Shown here piece after piece: positions 51,516 to 61,485 of a DNA stretch of 64,000 bases. The stretch comes from an uncultured Collinsella sp. (GTDB lineage Bacteria; Actinomycetota; Coriobacteriia; Coriobacteriales; Coriobacteriaceae). The notes beneath the pieces are model-generated. The model made no database searches, was not told the origin of the DNA, and worked only from the letters and a program-made list of their open reading frames with translations. The stretch is from contig CAUEPS010000002.1 of assembly GCA_959019775.1 (NCBI GenBank), positions 1 to 64,000 on the forward strand, in the 5' to 3' direction. The position numbers and the translations under genes are program-made. Positions within the stretch are counted from its first letter, which is position 1, and each line of letters begins with the position of its first letter.

Positions 51516-54321
51516 GTGAGAGCTGCCACTGTCCTTCGTTCAGTTATATGTCGCACCCTGGCCGCCGCGCTTACCGCGCTCGCCGTACTGAGCGCCGTCG
51601 CGCCCGCCCCTGCCTTTGCCGCCGACTCCGATCAGCAGGTCAAAACGGTCCGCGTCGGCTGGCTCGTCAACAACGAGGGCTTCCAGGACGGCACCCCCGG
51701 CGAGCGTCTCTCGGGATGGGGTTACGAGTACCTCCAGACCCTGTCGTACTACACGCCCGGCTGGCGGTACGAATACGTCTCCGGCACCTTCACCGAGCTT
51801 ATGGACATGCTCGAGGCAGGCGAAATCGACCTTATGCCAAACATCTCCTACTCCGAGGAACGCGCCCAAAAGCTGCTCTTTTCCTCGAACCCCGAGGGCA
51901 CCGAGCGCTACTTCATCTACGCCAAGCCCGATCGCGACGATCTGGCCAAGGGTGACCCCCGAGCGCTCCAAGGCCTTACCATCGGCTGCAACCCCGACGT
52001 TATGCAAACCTTCGTTGGCCAGCAGTGGCTCGCCAACGAAGGCATTACCTGCACCTATAAAGAAATCGACACTGGCGGTGCCCTCTTTGACGCGCTCGCA
52101 AACAACGAGGTCGATGCCATCATCATGAACGACACGACCTCGTCGCCCAGCGCCTCCCCCATGTTCTACATTGGTTCGAGCGACTACTTTTTTTGCCGTC
52201 CCCAAAAGCCGCCCCGACCTGATGGACGACATCAATGCCGCCATGTCGGCAATCGCCCGCGTCAACCCACGCTATATCGACGAAGTCAAATCTAACTACT
52301 CGGCCCAAAACAGCGGTTCATCATCGCTCAACGGCCCCGAACGTTCCTGGCTCAAAACAAATGACAACACCATCACGCTCGGCTACATTACGGGCAGACT
52401 CCCCTACTGCAACGAAGACGAAAACGGCGAAATGGAAGGCTCGCTCGCATCGCTTGCGACGACGTTGCACGATAAATTTGGCATTACGGTCAAAACCGTC
52501 GCCTTTGATAGCTACAAGATGATGTCAAAGGCCCTGTCAAAGGGAAGCATAGACGTTGTGCTGCCGGTATACCGAGATTACTGGTTTGCCGAGCAATCAG
52601 GCGTTGTGCAGTCGGTATCGTTGGGGACCATATCCCTCACCGCCATCCACACCGGCAGCGACCTGAACAAAGACCTTCAGAACATCGCCTGTACCAAATC
52701 ATCGTTTGTCAACAAAAATGCACTTGAAAGCCTGTTCCCCACAGCGACCGTGACCGAATACCAATCCGACGATGAAGCGTTCGACGCCCTCAGAAAGGGA
52801 ACGGCGCACTGCATCGTCGCTCCCAGCTCACGCATAAAAACCATCGGCGACCGTCATGATCTCAAGGACTACGAGACGGTCGAGCTCCCTGACACCTGTG
52901 AGCTCTCGTGCTGGATTTCGCGCGGAAAGCCCGAGCTGCTGGGAATCATCAACAAGGGCATCATCAATGCCGGAGAATCGCTCTCCGCAAGCAATTACTC
53001 ATCCACGTCGTACACGACCCAGGAATCAGACACGCTTCAATTCCTTTTTCGCAACCGCACCGCCATTGCCGCTACCCTCATCGGTATGTTGTCGGTCGGC
53101 ATCGTCCTGCTCATCTGGGCACTCGTGCGCGCTCGAACCGAGCGCAAAAAAGCCGACGCTGCCAACGCCGCTAAGACGGCATTCCTCACGCGCATGAGCC
53201 ACGACATCCGTACGCCGCTCAACGGTATCCTGGGCCTTATCGAAATCGAGGAATTGAAGGAAGGCGATATCAAGGTCGCCCGCGAGAGCCGTGCCAAGGC
53301 GCGCGTTGCCGCCAATCACCTGCTCTCGCTGATCAACGACATCCTCGAGATGGGCAAAATCGAAGACCGCAAGCTAACACTGGAGCATGCGCCTTTTAAC
53401 CTCAAAGAGCTCTGTGACAATACGCTGGTTCTGTGCAAGCTCCGCGCGTCCAGTAACGGCATCACCATGCAGGACAATAGTCTGCCGTACGCCACGGGGC
53501 CATACATGATCGGCAGTCCCACCCATATCCGACAGATCATGATCAACCTGTTAGACAACAGCATTAAGTACAACAAGCACGGCGGCTCCGTCACCTTTAG
53601 TTCAAAGACCAAGCCACTCGATAACGGGCGCGCGCTCTTTTGCTTTAGCGTTTCGGATACCGGCATTGGCATGACTCCCAAGTTTTTAAAGCATATCTAT
53701 GAGCCGTTTGCCCAAGAAGGTGACGATGCGCGCAGCAAGTTCCAAGGAACCGGCATGGGCATGCCAATCGTCAAGTCGCTTATTGAACTGATGGGCGGCA
53801 CCATCGAAGTCACCAGTGAGCTCCATGTGGGCACCTCGTTCTACGTGGAGATTCCGCTCGATATCGACGAGAATCCCCAGGCGCGGGCGAATACGGTTGA
53901 GAGTGCGCCCGACTGCTCGCTCGCCGACATGAACGTGCTGCTCGCCGAAGACAACGAATTGAATGCCGAAATTGCCCAGACGCTGCTAGAATCCGAGGGC
54001 GTCGTGGTCACCCGCGCCGCCAACGGCAACGAGGTCGTCGATCTGTACCTGTCGCATCCCGCCGGCAGCTTCGATGCGATCCTGATGGACATTATGATGC
54101 CGGGCATGGACGGCTATGAGGCAACCCGCACGATTCGTCTGAGCGAGAAGGTCGATGCAGCCGATATCCCCATCATCGCGCTCACCGCCAATGCCTTTGC
54201 CGAGGACGCCAAGGCGGCACACGATGCCGGCATGAACGCCCATCTGTCCAAACCGCTCGACTTTAACAAGCTCAAAAACATACTCGCCCGCATCAAGAAA
54301 AACGGATCCGTTTCGCTATAG
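51516..54321 (+). pseudogene. Hybrid sensor histidine kinase with two periplasmic binding domains, split by a T-run frameshift
   Basis: Two overlapping frames (51516-52295 and 52171-54321) join into one protein of about 934 residues if one T is removed from the seven-T run at 52188-52194. Joined domains: signal peptide (ends PAPAFAA), two SBP_bac_3-like sensor domains (about 45-260 and 285-500), transmembrane helix (TAIAATLIGMLSVGIVLLIW), HisKA with MSHDIRTPLNG, HATPase (NLLDNSIKYN, DTGIGM, GTGMGMPI) and a receiver domain (AEDNELNAE, ILMDIMMPGMDG, LSKP). The sensor reads an amino-acid-like ligand by analogy with BvgS-type kinases. No response regulator with an output domain is adjacent. GTG 51516 or TTG 51510 is the start. 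The gene may be decayed, switchable or a sequencing error. Confidence 0.8.
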
Positions 54322-54363
54322 TTTGTGCTCAACCACCACGCACGACCAGAAAGGAAGCCAACG

Positions 54364-54843
54364 ATGTTTAGGCCCTTACGTCGAAAGAAACGCGCCATCA
54401 CCGACGAGGAAGCGCGCAAACTGCTCGCCACCTGCAAGCGCGGCGTCTTTGCCGTCAACGGCGACGATGGCTACCCGTACGCCATTCCCGTCAACTACTT
54501 CTTTGACGCCGAGCACGACAAGATTTATTTCCATGGCGCCAAGGCTGGCCACAAGGTCGACGCACTCAAGCGCGATGACAAGGTCTGCTTTACCGTTTAC
54601 GGCAACGAGTGGTACAAGGACGGTGACTGGGCTCCCTACGTTATGAGCACCGTCGTCTTTGGCCGTTGTCGCCTGGCGAATGACACCCCCGCGTTTATCG
54701 AGGACAAAGTCCGCCAGCTCGCCCTTAAGTACTACCCTTCCGCCGAGGAAGTCGAAGAGGAAATCGCCAAGGACATTAAGGGCGTCCAGCTTTACGAGAT
54801 TTCGATTGAGCATCTCTGCGGTAAGCAGATTCAGGAAAAGTAA
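54364..54843 (+). CDS. Pyridoxamine 5'-phosphate oxidase-like flavin-binding protein
   Basis: 159 residues with the split-barrel PNPOx fold: EARKLLATCKRGVFAVNGDD, GYPYAIPVNYFFD and KIYFHGAKAGHKVDAL are the standard start of the NimA/Pdx-like family. Possible functions are FMN- or heme-dependent reduction or binding, including NimA-type nitroimidazole reductases; no clear catalytic residue identified. Start at 54364 follows GAAAGGA. Located in the gap between the two convergent hybrid kinases, 43 bases after the first. Confidence 0.83.
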   Translation: MFRPLRRKKRAITDEEARKLLATCKRGVFAVNGDDGYPYAIPVNYFFDAEHDKIYFHGAKAGHKVDALKRDDKVCFTVYGNEWYKDGDWAPYVMSTVVFGRCRLANDTPAFIEDKVRQLALKYYPSAEEVEEEIAKDIKGVQLYEISIEHLCGKQIQEK

Positions 54844-54871
54844 GCCTCAAGAGCAGACGTCACAAATAGCA

Positions 54872-54911
54872 ATATGGCCCGGCTCCAACCCACCTTGGAA
54901 CCGGGCCATAT
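54872..54911. terminator. Bidirectional terminator between PNPOx-like gene and kinase
   Basis: 17-bp stem (54872-54888 with 54895-54911), with ATATGGCCCGG arms and one mismatch, between convergent genes. Confidence 0.8.
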
Positions 54912-54913
54912 GC

Positions 54914-57106
54914 TTATGAAGCGTCGGCGGCTATGTGTGCAAGCGCCTCGACGAGCTCTTGCGAGCTCACAGGCTTGCTCAGGTGCGCGTCCATGCCCGC
55001 CGCGCGCGAAAGTTTGCGGTCGTCGGCAAAGGCGTTGGCACTCACGGCGATAATCGGCGTGGTCGCGGCGTCCTCGCGATCGAGCGCTCGAATTCGACGC
55101 GTGGCCTCGAGGCCATCGATACCGGGCATCATGATGTCCATCAACACCACGTCGTACTCGTGCGGTGCGCTCGCGGCAAACGCCTCAACGGCAGACTCGC
55201 CATCCTTAGCATGCGTCACAACGGCACCGGCACGGCCGAGCGTAAACTGCGCGATCTCGGCATTCAGATCGTTATCCTCTACGAGCAAAACGCGCAAGCC
55301 CTGGAGCGCATCGCCATCGCCCGCATCCGCGCGAACTGCCTGAGGAATCTCGGAGCGTTTGCATTTCTCGAACGGCAGACGGATGGTAAACGTCGTCCCC
55401 TGCCCCAAGACGCTCGTAAAGCTCATGGTTCCGCCCATAAGCTCGACCAACTGTTTTGCGATAGGCGCGCCCAGGCCAGTCCCCGATGAGGCGCCTTCCA
55501 CCTGTTGCTCCTCGCGGCAAAACGGCTCGTAGAGGTGCTGTTGGAACTCCTCGCTCATGCCAATACCGTTATCGGCGATCGTGTATTCATAGACGGGGAC
55601 GCCATCCGCTGGCTCCACCTCGCGGCACACCAGGCGGACATAGCCGCCCTGGCGGTTGTACTTGACGGCATTGCCGGCAATATTGAGCAACAAGCGCTTG
55701 AGGTGCGTCACGCTCACCTGCGCATAGGGATGATTAAGCGTCTGCTGGTCGCAGATAATTGTCACCAGACGCTCCTCGGCCTGGCGCTCCAGAATATCGC
55801 GCACTTCACAGTTGAGGGCCACCAAATTTATGGGCACGAGGTTCAGGTCGACCTGCCCGCTCTCCAGGCGACTCATATCGAGTGCCTCGTTGGCAAGGTC
55901 GAGCAGCAGTCCCGATGCCGTCCAGATTTTTGAGCGGCACTCAGTCTGTTTTTGCAGATCGTCCGCATTGGCATTGCCAACCTCGACCATGCCGCGAATG
56001 CCGTTGATGGGCGTGCGCAGATCGTGGCTCATGCGACGCAGAAACTCCGTCTTTGCCGAGTTGGCGGACGAGGCCTCACGCGCCGCCTTTGCCAGCTTGT
56101 CGCCATAGTCGCGCTCCTGCTGCAGCAAGTCCGTCAAACGTCGGCGATCAGCGCGGCGACGCACCGTCACAACAACGGCTATAACACCGCTGTAGAGCGC
56201 CAGCACGCCGGCAGCAACAGCCGCGACAACCTCAAAGTAACGCCGCGCCGAGGCATAGGTGTACACATAGAATTTGTGCGCTTTTCCAAATGTGCCCAAA
56301 TACCACTCGCCGTCGGCGTTAACCAATCTGACCTTACCAGCCAGGCATCGATCCTTAATACCGTCGACAATGAAGACGTCCGTCGCAGGCAGATCGAATA
56401 CGCCCAATACGGTGGGTTCAACGGCATTGGTCGCAACGACCTTGCCGTCGCTTTCGATCACGATATTGCCGCTATCGATGGTTTCATAGCCATCAAGCAA
56501 GCTCTGCAGTTTGAGTGTATTGCTTGCAACCGCCTTCGCGCTCTGATGCCTTACCGCGATAACGATGCCCTCGCCATCCTGCCGAGTCACGCAGCCAATG
56601 TCTGCGACCGAATCATCCGCAAGCGTGATGCGGGCGGTATAGGACTTAAGCGGATGAGTTGCCACCTCCAGCACGGGTGATTCTTTGAGATACGCAGCGA
56701 GCGACTCGTAGCCCACATCGCCCGTCGAGGACTCGGACACCAAATTGCCCGATGCGTCCGTCACGATCAGCGTGCTCACGTTGAACTGGTCGGCATATTG
56801 CTCCAGCATGGCGCTATCCACCGAACCGTCGCGCTCCATATCGCGGGCAGCCTCTCCGGCGATCTCCATAACGCGAATCAGGTTTTTGGTCGTATAGGCG
56901 CTGTTGAATGCATCGTAGGAAAGGCTCTGCGTCGCCACGTAATCGACAACGTCGGCAAAGCGCTGCTCGGCTTGGGCCGTCATGTAACCGTAGCTCATCA
57001 TGCCGGCAGCAACCGAGAGCGCTATCCCCAGCAGAGCGACAAGGAGCCATACCCCTGCCGAACGATTGCCCCGCTCCTGAGCGGCCTGGTCGAGCGCATC
57101 GATCAT
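54914..57106 (-). CDS. Hybrid sensor histidine kinase with extracytoplasmic sensor
   Basis: 730 residues: transmembrane helix 1 (about 18-42), extracytoplasmic domain of about 240 residues (dCache-like size), helix 2 (about 290-315), HisKA MSHDLRTPINGI (about 360), HATPase (NIAGNAVKYN, DNGIGM, GTGLGAPI) and a receiver (VEDNDLNAE, VLMDIMMPGIDG, LSKP). Its ATG overlaps the stop of the upstream lipoprotein gene (ATGA), so the lipoprotein is probably its ligand-binding partner. No separate output regulator nearby. Kinase and receiver halves resemble the fused kinase at 51516, so the two are paralogues arranged convergently. Confidence 0.9.
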   Translation of the reverse strand: MIDALDQAAQERGNRSAGVWLLVALLGIALSVAAGMMSYGYMTAQAEQRFADVVDYVATQSLSYDAFNSAYTTKNLIRVMEIAGEAARDMERDGSVDSAMLEQYADQFNVSTLIVTDASGNLVSESSTGDVGYESLAAYLKESPVLEVATHPLKSYTARITLADDSVADIGCVTRQDGEGIVIAVRHQSAKAVASNTLKLQSLLDGYETIDSGNIVIESDGKVVATNAVEPTVLGVFDLPATDVFIVDGIKDRCLAGKVRLVNADGEWYLGTFGKAHKFYVYTYASARRYFEVVAAVAAGVLALYSGVIAVVVTVRRRADRRRLTDLLQQERDYGDKLAKAAREASSANSAKTEFLRRMSHDLRTPINGIRGMVEVGNANADDLQKQTECRSKIWTASGLLLDLANEALDMSRLESGQVDLNLVPINLVALNCEVRDILERQAEERLVTIICDQQTLNHPYAQVSVTHLKRLLLNIAGNAVKYNRQGGYVRLVCREVEPADGVPVYEYTIADNGIGMSEEFQQHLYEPFCREEQQVEGASSGTGLGAPIAKQLVELMGGTMSFTSVLGQGTTFTIRLPFEKCKRSEIPQAVRADAGDGDALQGLRVLLVEDNDLNAEIAQFTLGRAGAVVTHAKDGESAVEAFAASAPHEYDVVLMDIMMPGIDGLEATRRIRALDREDAATTPIIAVSANAFADDRKLSRAAGMDAHLSKPVSSQELVEALAHIAADAS

Positions 57107-57972
57107 GACAGGCCCTCCACATTCAAAAATGGTGAAGGGTCATCAAAGTACTTTGACACTAGGCGTTCCATGGTGCCATCGGCAAGCATTTCTTGGTAGG
57201 CATGAGTGAGCTTGACGTCGATGCCGCGCGTATCGTTGATATCGAAAGCGGTGCCCAAACCAACCTCTAGCAGCGGCTCATCCAAAATGCGATACGTTAC
57301 GCCATAGTCTTTTTCGTAGGTGAGCAGCAAGGACTCATGCGCGGCGATGGCGTCGACCAGGCCCTCGACGAGCGCCGGGTTCAGGCATGAACGGTCCGAA
57401 AAGCAGTAGAGCTCCTTGATCTGCGGAACGTTTTCATTTGTGCGATTGAGCAAAATGCCCTCAGGCTTGGTGGTGGACTGAACCGCCACGATCTTATCCT
57501 CAAGATCGGCAAGCGTATAGATATCGCTCTCGGGATCGACCGCGACCACCTGGCGGCTCGCAAGGTACGGACCGGCCCAACGATACTCGTTTTCGCGACC
57601 CGTCATGCTAAAGCTGCCCATGACACAATCGAGTTCGCCGCTCGCCAGCAGCTCTTTCTTCTTTTCCCAATCGATCAGCTGGTATTTTGGCTTGTAACCA
57701 ATGCGGGCCAAAGCCTCGGTTAATATCTCGACATCCAGGCCAACAATATCGCCGTACTCGTCGGTATACACAAACGGTGGATAGAGGTCGCTGCCGACGT
57801 TGAGCGTCTTAAGGTCGTCGTCTTTGACTTGCGAGGCGTCCGGACCTTTTGATGCTGGCGTCGAGGCTTCGTCATTCGACCCGGAGCAGCCAGCTATCGC
57901 TACGACAAAAGCACTCGCCACTGCAAGCGCAACGAACAACGATATGGCAACCGAGCGACGGGGTCTTTTCAT
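57103..57972 (-). CDS. Extracellular solute-binding lipoprotein (SBP family 3)
   Basis: 289 residues. Basic start MKRPRRSVAISLF, hydrophobic core and lipobox VAIAGCSGS, so it should be a lipid-anchored protein. The rest is a family-3 amino-acid-binding fold: LNVGSDLYPPFVYTDEYGDI, GLDVEILTEALARIGYK, and the later IVAVQSTTKPEG region. It lacks any ABC permease or ATPase neighbours; instead it is translationally coupled to the hybrid kinase downstream, so it likely senses rather than imports. Start at 57972 follows GGAG. Confidence 0.88.
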   Translation of the reverse strand: MKRPRRSVAISLFVALAVASAFVVAIAGCSGSNDEASTPASKGPDASQVKDDDLKTLNVGSDLYPPFVYTDEYGDIVGLDVEILTEALARIGYKPKYQLIDWEKKKELLASGELDCVMGSFSMTGRENEYRWAGPYLASRQVVAVDPESDIYTLADLEDKIVAVQSTTKPEGILLNRTNENVPQIKELYCFSDRSCLNPALVEGLVDAIAAHESLLLTYEKDYGVTYRILDEPLLEVGLGTAFDINDTRGIDVKLTHAYQEMLADGTMERLVSKYFDDPSPFLNVEGLS

Positions 57973-58065
57973 CGAGCTCCAGAAGATCCTATTCACAGAC
58001 TGAAATGCTAAAAAATAATAGCAAATGAAACCACACGCGCGCCCAATGGTTACAGACGTTTTACC

Positions 58066-58105
58066 ATGCGGGGCCTTCTAGCCGACTTGGCAGAAGGCCC
58101 CGCAT
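58066..58105. terminator. Terminator after the PatB-type aminotransferase
   Basis: 14-bp stem ATGCGGGGCCTTCT / AGAAGGCCCCGCAT with a 12-base loop. No clear T-run. It lies between the aminotransferase 3' end and the solute-binding gene promoter. Confidence 0.7.
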
Positions 58106-58116
58106 GCAGCGCACGC

Positions 58117-59331
58117 TTACCGTGCATTAAAAACGTAGCGGTCTAGGCGGTCGCACGCCTCCCTTACGCGCGAAAGCGGCAGCGCCAGATTCACGCGAAT
58201 GTGGCAGGGTCCGTGGAACGGGCGGCCGTCCTGATACCCCACGCCCACGCGCGCCCCCTCGTCGAGTAACCACTGAATATCGCGGCCATGCTCGCGGCAC
58301 CACTCGGTGAAGTCCAGAAACACCATGTAGGTGCCCTGCGGACGCGAATAGCTCACGCCCTCAAAATGCTCGTCCACGTAATCGCAGAAGTACTCGATAT
58401 TGCCGGCAAGCACCTGGTTGAGCTCATCAACCCACTCGTAGCCTTGCGGCTGATAGGCACCGATAAGCGCATGCATGGAGAGGACATTCATCTCGTTGTA
58501 GTGGGTCTTGTCGGACACGGCGCACACGCGGTCGCGCAGCGTCTCGTTGTAGATAATGTGGTAGCTGCCGACCAGACCCGCCAGGTTAAACGTCTTGCTC
58601 GGCGCGTAGAGGGCAACCGTGCGCATGCGGGCATCCTCGCTCACCGACTGCGTCGGGATATGCTTGTGACCCGGCAGGATGATATCGGACCAAATCTCGT
58701 CCGATATCACCACGCAATCGTGCTGGCGATAGATGTCCATGGCACGTTCGATCTCGTCGCGCTCCCATACGCGGCCGCAGGGATTATGCGGCGAGCAGAA
58801 CACCGCGGCATGGATGTGGTTTTGGGCGAGCTTGCGCTCCATGTCCTCAAAGTCCATACGCCACACGCCCTGGTCGTCGAGCTTAAGCGGGCTGTGGACA
58901 ATGCGATAGCCCGCGGCCTCGATGGACTTGGTAAAGCCGATGTAGGTAGGGCTGTGGACCAGCACCGCATCGCCTGGCTGGACATACGCGCGCAGCGTCG
59001 ACACGACACCGCCCAGCACGCCGTTTTCGTAGCCGATATGCTCCGGCGCCAAGCCCTCAACGCCGTTGCGACGGCTCTGCCATTCGATGATGTGGTCGAA
59101 GTACTCGGGACGCGGATTGAAGTAGCCAAACATGGGGTGCTGAGCGCGCTTGATGATGTACTCCTGAACCGTGGGCACCGTAGCAAAATTCATGTCGGCC
59201 ACCCACATGGGAATGCGGTCGAAGCCCTCGTCTGGTGCGTTCGGAGCCATACCGGGGATCTCGCCCCAAGAGTCAACGGCGATGGAGTCCATGCCGTGGC
59301 GGTCGATAAGCGAGCTAAAGTCGTATTTCAT
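58117..59331 (-). CDS. PLP-dependent C-S beta-lyase, MalY/PatB family
   Basis: 404-residue fold-type I aminotransferase-like enzyme. PLP Lys is K246 in APSKTFNLAG, with D211 (VISDEIW) to the pyridine nitrogen and Y/N residues in SPHNPCGRVW. MalY/PatB proteins split cystathionine or cysteine to homocysteine or H2S, and in MalY also repress maltose genes. In gut Coriobacteria it would produce hydrogen sulfide or homocysteine, which could feed the MetE-like enzyme at 12130. Monocistronic. No riboswitch recognised in the leader. Confidence 0.9.
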   Translation of the reverse strand: MKYDFSSLIDRHGMDSIAVDSWGEIPGMAPNAPDEGFDRIPMWVADMNFATVPTVQEYIIKRAQHPMFGYFNPRPEYFDHIIEWQSRRNGVEGLAPEHIGYENGVLGGVVSTLRAYVQPGDAVLVHSPTYIGFTKSIEAAGYRIVHSPLKLDDQGVWRMDFEDMERKLAQNHIHAAVFCSPHNPCGRVWERDEIERAMDIYRQHDCVVISDEIWSDIILPGHKHIPTQSVSEDARMRTVALYAPSKTFNLAGLVGSYHIIYNETLRDRVCAVSDKTHYNEMNVLSMHALIGAYQPQGYEWVDELNQVLAGNIEYFCDYVDEHFEGVSYSRPQGTYMVFLDFTEWCREHGRDIQWLLDEGARVGVGYQDGRPFHGPCHIRVNLALPLSRVREACDRLDRYVFNAR

Positions 59332-59443
59332 GCTGAGCTCCCATGCAAAGCGGACTATTTTGGTAGGCGTTATTGTCCACCAGTATGGGCGATTTTGACA
59401 TGGGGTTTGGCGCTTAATTTGACGGGTTCAGACGAATGGCTGG

Positions 59444-60190
59444 TTAGTCTTGCGCGTCGTTGACGGCGACTACGGTTAGCTGGGTTTTATCGACCGTAAA
59501 AGATATGTCGAGCCCAGCATAAGCTAAGTGGTAAACGCGGTTTGGCTCGTGCTTGCTCCCCGCGCGGCGCGGATCTTGGCGAAGAACCTCAACCAAACCG
59601 GGGAGCTTTGCGGGCGGGACCATATCCTGCAGCACTTGCGGGAACTCAACATCGAGCTCTTGCCACGGAGCACCCTCAATCCAGCCGCCGGTCGCATCCG
59701 GGTGGCAGTCGGCAAACGGGATGTAGGGCTTGATATCGTAGATGGGCGTGCCGTCGCGCAGGTCGGCCCCCAGCACATGGATGATGGGGCCGTCGTCGGT
59801 AAGCTCCACGCGGTCGAGCTTAACGCAGGTGAGCCCGATGGGATTAGGGCGAAACGGACTGCGCGTGGCAAAGACACCCACGCGCTCGGCTCCGCCCAGA
59901 CGCGGCGGGCGCACGGTCTTCGACCACTTGACGTTGGCGCCAGACCTGTCCTGCGACTTGGCATCGGCAGCTATGTCGTTTGCCGTGCCGCCGGGCGTTC
60001 CGTTTTCGAAGCGCCACAACAGCCATAGGTGAGAGAAGGAGTCCAGGCCCTCAACCGCTGCATTGGAGGCAAATTCCGGCTCAAAGACGATGTGTCCCTG
60101 CAGATGAGGCGCCAAAAAGCTGTTGCGCGGAATGCCGAACTTCTGCGGCAGGTCGGTATGTATGTGTGCGATAGGTTCCATGCCGGTCAT
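59444..60190 (-). CDS. trmO: tRNA (adenine(37)-N6)-methyltransferase, TrmO/TsaA family
   Basis: 248 residues. TsaA-like beta-barrel: GHIVFEPEF, SHLWLLWRF, and the family hallmark FATRSPFRPNPIGLTCVKL. TrmO methylates t6A37 in tRNA-Thr. A C-terminal domain of about 90 residues is present, as in E. coli TrmO. The start is uncertain: ATG 60190 and ATG 60181 both lack a Shine-Dalgarno, so a leaderless transcript is possible. Divergent from the HTH regulator at 60323. Confidence 0.85.
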   Translation of the reverse strand: MTGMEPIAHIHTDLPQKFGIPRNSFLAPHLQGHIVFEPEFASNAAVEGLDSFSHLWLLWRFENGTPGGTANDIAADAKSQDRSGANVKWSKTVRPPRLGGAERVGVFATRSPFRPNPIGLTCVKLDRVELTDDGPIIHVLGADLRDGTPIYDIKPYIPFADCHPDATGGWIEGAPWQELDVEFPQVLQDMVPPAKLPGLVEVLRQDPRRAGSKHEPNRVYHLAYAGLDISFTVDKTQLTVVAVNDAQD

Positions 60191-60322
60191 TGTACGGCAT
60201 GGAGGTGTGGGGCGTTGCGCGCAATTCTTCGCCGCGGTTCCCCGTCGTGCAACCAACGGTTGCTTGGAAGGGCACCTGCCGCCGCGTATGCTTAAGCCAT
60301 CAACCAGCAGAAAGGAGCCGCT

Positions 60323-61150
60323 ATGGCCTTTGCAGAAAAGCTCATCGCTGTCCGTCGCGCCCATCACCTTACCCAGGAGCAGCTCGCCACCAAGCTCTTC
60401 GTCACACGCCAAGCCGTCAGCCGTTGGGAACGCGGCGAGGTCACACCGGGCATCGACATGATGAAACTCATTGCCGCCGTGACCGGCGAGCCGCTGCCCC
60501 ACCTGCTCGAAATGTCCGAGCACTATTGCCAGAGCTGCGGCATGATACTCACGCCCGACGACTGCGGTACCGATGCTGCGGGCACCGCGACCGATCATTA
60601 CTGCAAGTGGTGCTACGACCACGGCAAGTACACCTACGACACCACCATGGAGGCGATGATTGAAGATTGTGCCCCGCGGCTGGCGCAAAACACCGGCATG
60701 TCGCTCGACGAAGCCGTCTCACTCATGGGCGCCGTCCTGCCGCAACTGGAGCGCTGGCGCACCGTGCAGGAAAACGAGAAGCGCTACGGTGCCGAGGCGC
60801 GGGAGCGCTATGGCAATGAGGCTATCGATGCAGCAAACGAAGCGCTGCTGGACATGGACCCTCAGACGTGGAACGACATGAAGGAACTTGAACGCGCTAT
60901 TTTGGGTCAGCTCTCGATTGCCATGGGCGACGGCGATGCGGATGGAAGCGAGGCTCGCAAGCTTGTCGCAATGCATCGCCGATGGATTGGCCTCAATTGG
61001 GGACACGAGCCCCAAGACGAAGCATACCTGGGGCTCGCCCACGGCTATCTTGCCGACCAGCGCTTTGTTGACTACTACGACAAGCCCTGCGGCACCGGAG
61101 CCACGGCGTTTTTGGTTCAGGCCATCGAGTCGTCGTTGACTCGCGCATAG
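60323..61150 (+). CDS. HTH - zinc ribbon - TipAS-type regulator
   Basis: 275 residues. XRE-type HTH (about 1-60: HLTQEQLATKLFVTRQAVSR), then a zinc-ribbon-like part with C69-QSC72, C81 and C94-KWC97, then a helical domain (about 150-270: NEKRYGAEARERYGNEAID, HRRWIGLNW, YLADQRFVDYYD) resembling the TipAS antibiotic-recognition domain. TipAS usually sits behind a MerR HTH; here it follows XRE plus zinc ribbon. TipA proteins bind thiopeptides covalently through a Cys. It probably senses a hydrophobic drug-like ligand; target unknown. AAAGGAG precedes the ATG. Confidence 0.8.
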   Translation: MAFAEKLIAVRRAHHLTQEQLATKLFVTRQAVSRWERGEVTPGIDMMKLIAAVTGEPLPHLLEMSEHYCQSCGMILTPDDCGTDAAGTATDHYCKWCYDHGKYTYDTTMEAMIEDCAPRLAQNTGMSLDEAVSLMGAVLPQLERWRTVQENEKRYGAEARERYGNEAIDAANEALLDMDPQTWNDMKELERAILGQLSIAMGDGDADGSEARKLVAMHRRWIGLNWGHEPQDEAYLGLAHGYLADQRFVDYYDKPCGTGATAFLVQAIESSLTRA

Positions 61151-61201
61151 ACCGCGACGGCTTTGGGTATTTCAATCAAAACCTCAACCGATTGGAGACC
61201 T

Positions 61202-61447
61202 ATGGCTACTAATCATAAGCTCGAGCTGTACGTTATGACCGGCTGCCCGTATTGCTTAAAGGTCAAGCGCTTTTTGGCCGATAACGGCGTGACCATTCCC
61301 GAGCGCAACATCTCGACCGATACCGAAGCCGAGCAGACACTCATCGCCGTCGGCGGAAAACGCCAGGTTCCCTGCCTGTTCATCGACGGCAAACCACTCT
61401 ACGAATCGAGCGACATCATCGCGTGGGCACAGGAGAACCTGCTCTAA
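61202..61447 (+). CDS. Glutaredoxin
   Basis: 81-residue thioredoxin-fold protein with dithiol active site C15-PYC18 (TGCPYC), cis-Pro segment RQVPCLFIDG and the glutathione-binding C-terminal area ESSDIIAW. Start at 61202 is set by GGAG upstream; the frame extends 13 codons further without support. Follows the TipAS-type regulator by 51 bases on the same strand and could be cotranscribed. Note that glutathione is usually absent in Actinobacteria, so it may use another thiol. Confidence 0.88.
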   Translation: MATNHKLELYVMTGCPYCLKVKRFLADNGVTIPERNISTDTEAEQTLIAVGGKRQVPCLFIDGKPLYESSDIIAWAQENLL

Positions 61448-61485
61448 CACTCGCGTTGCGACCGGCTCGCCCCAACCTATACGAC

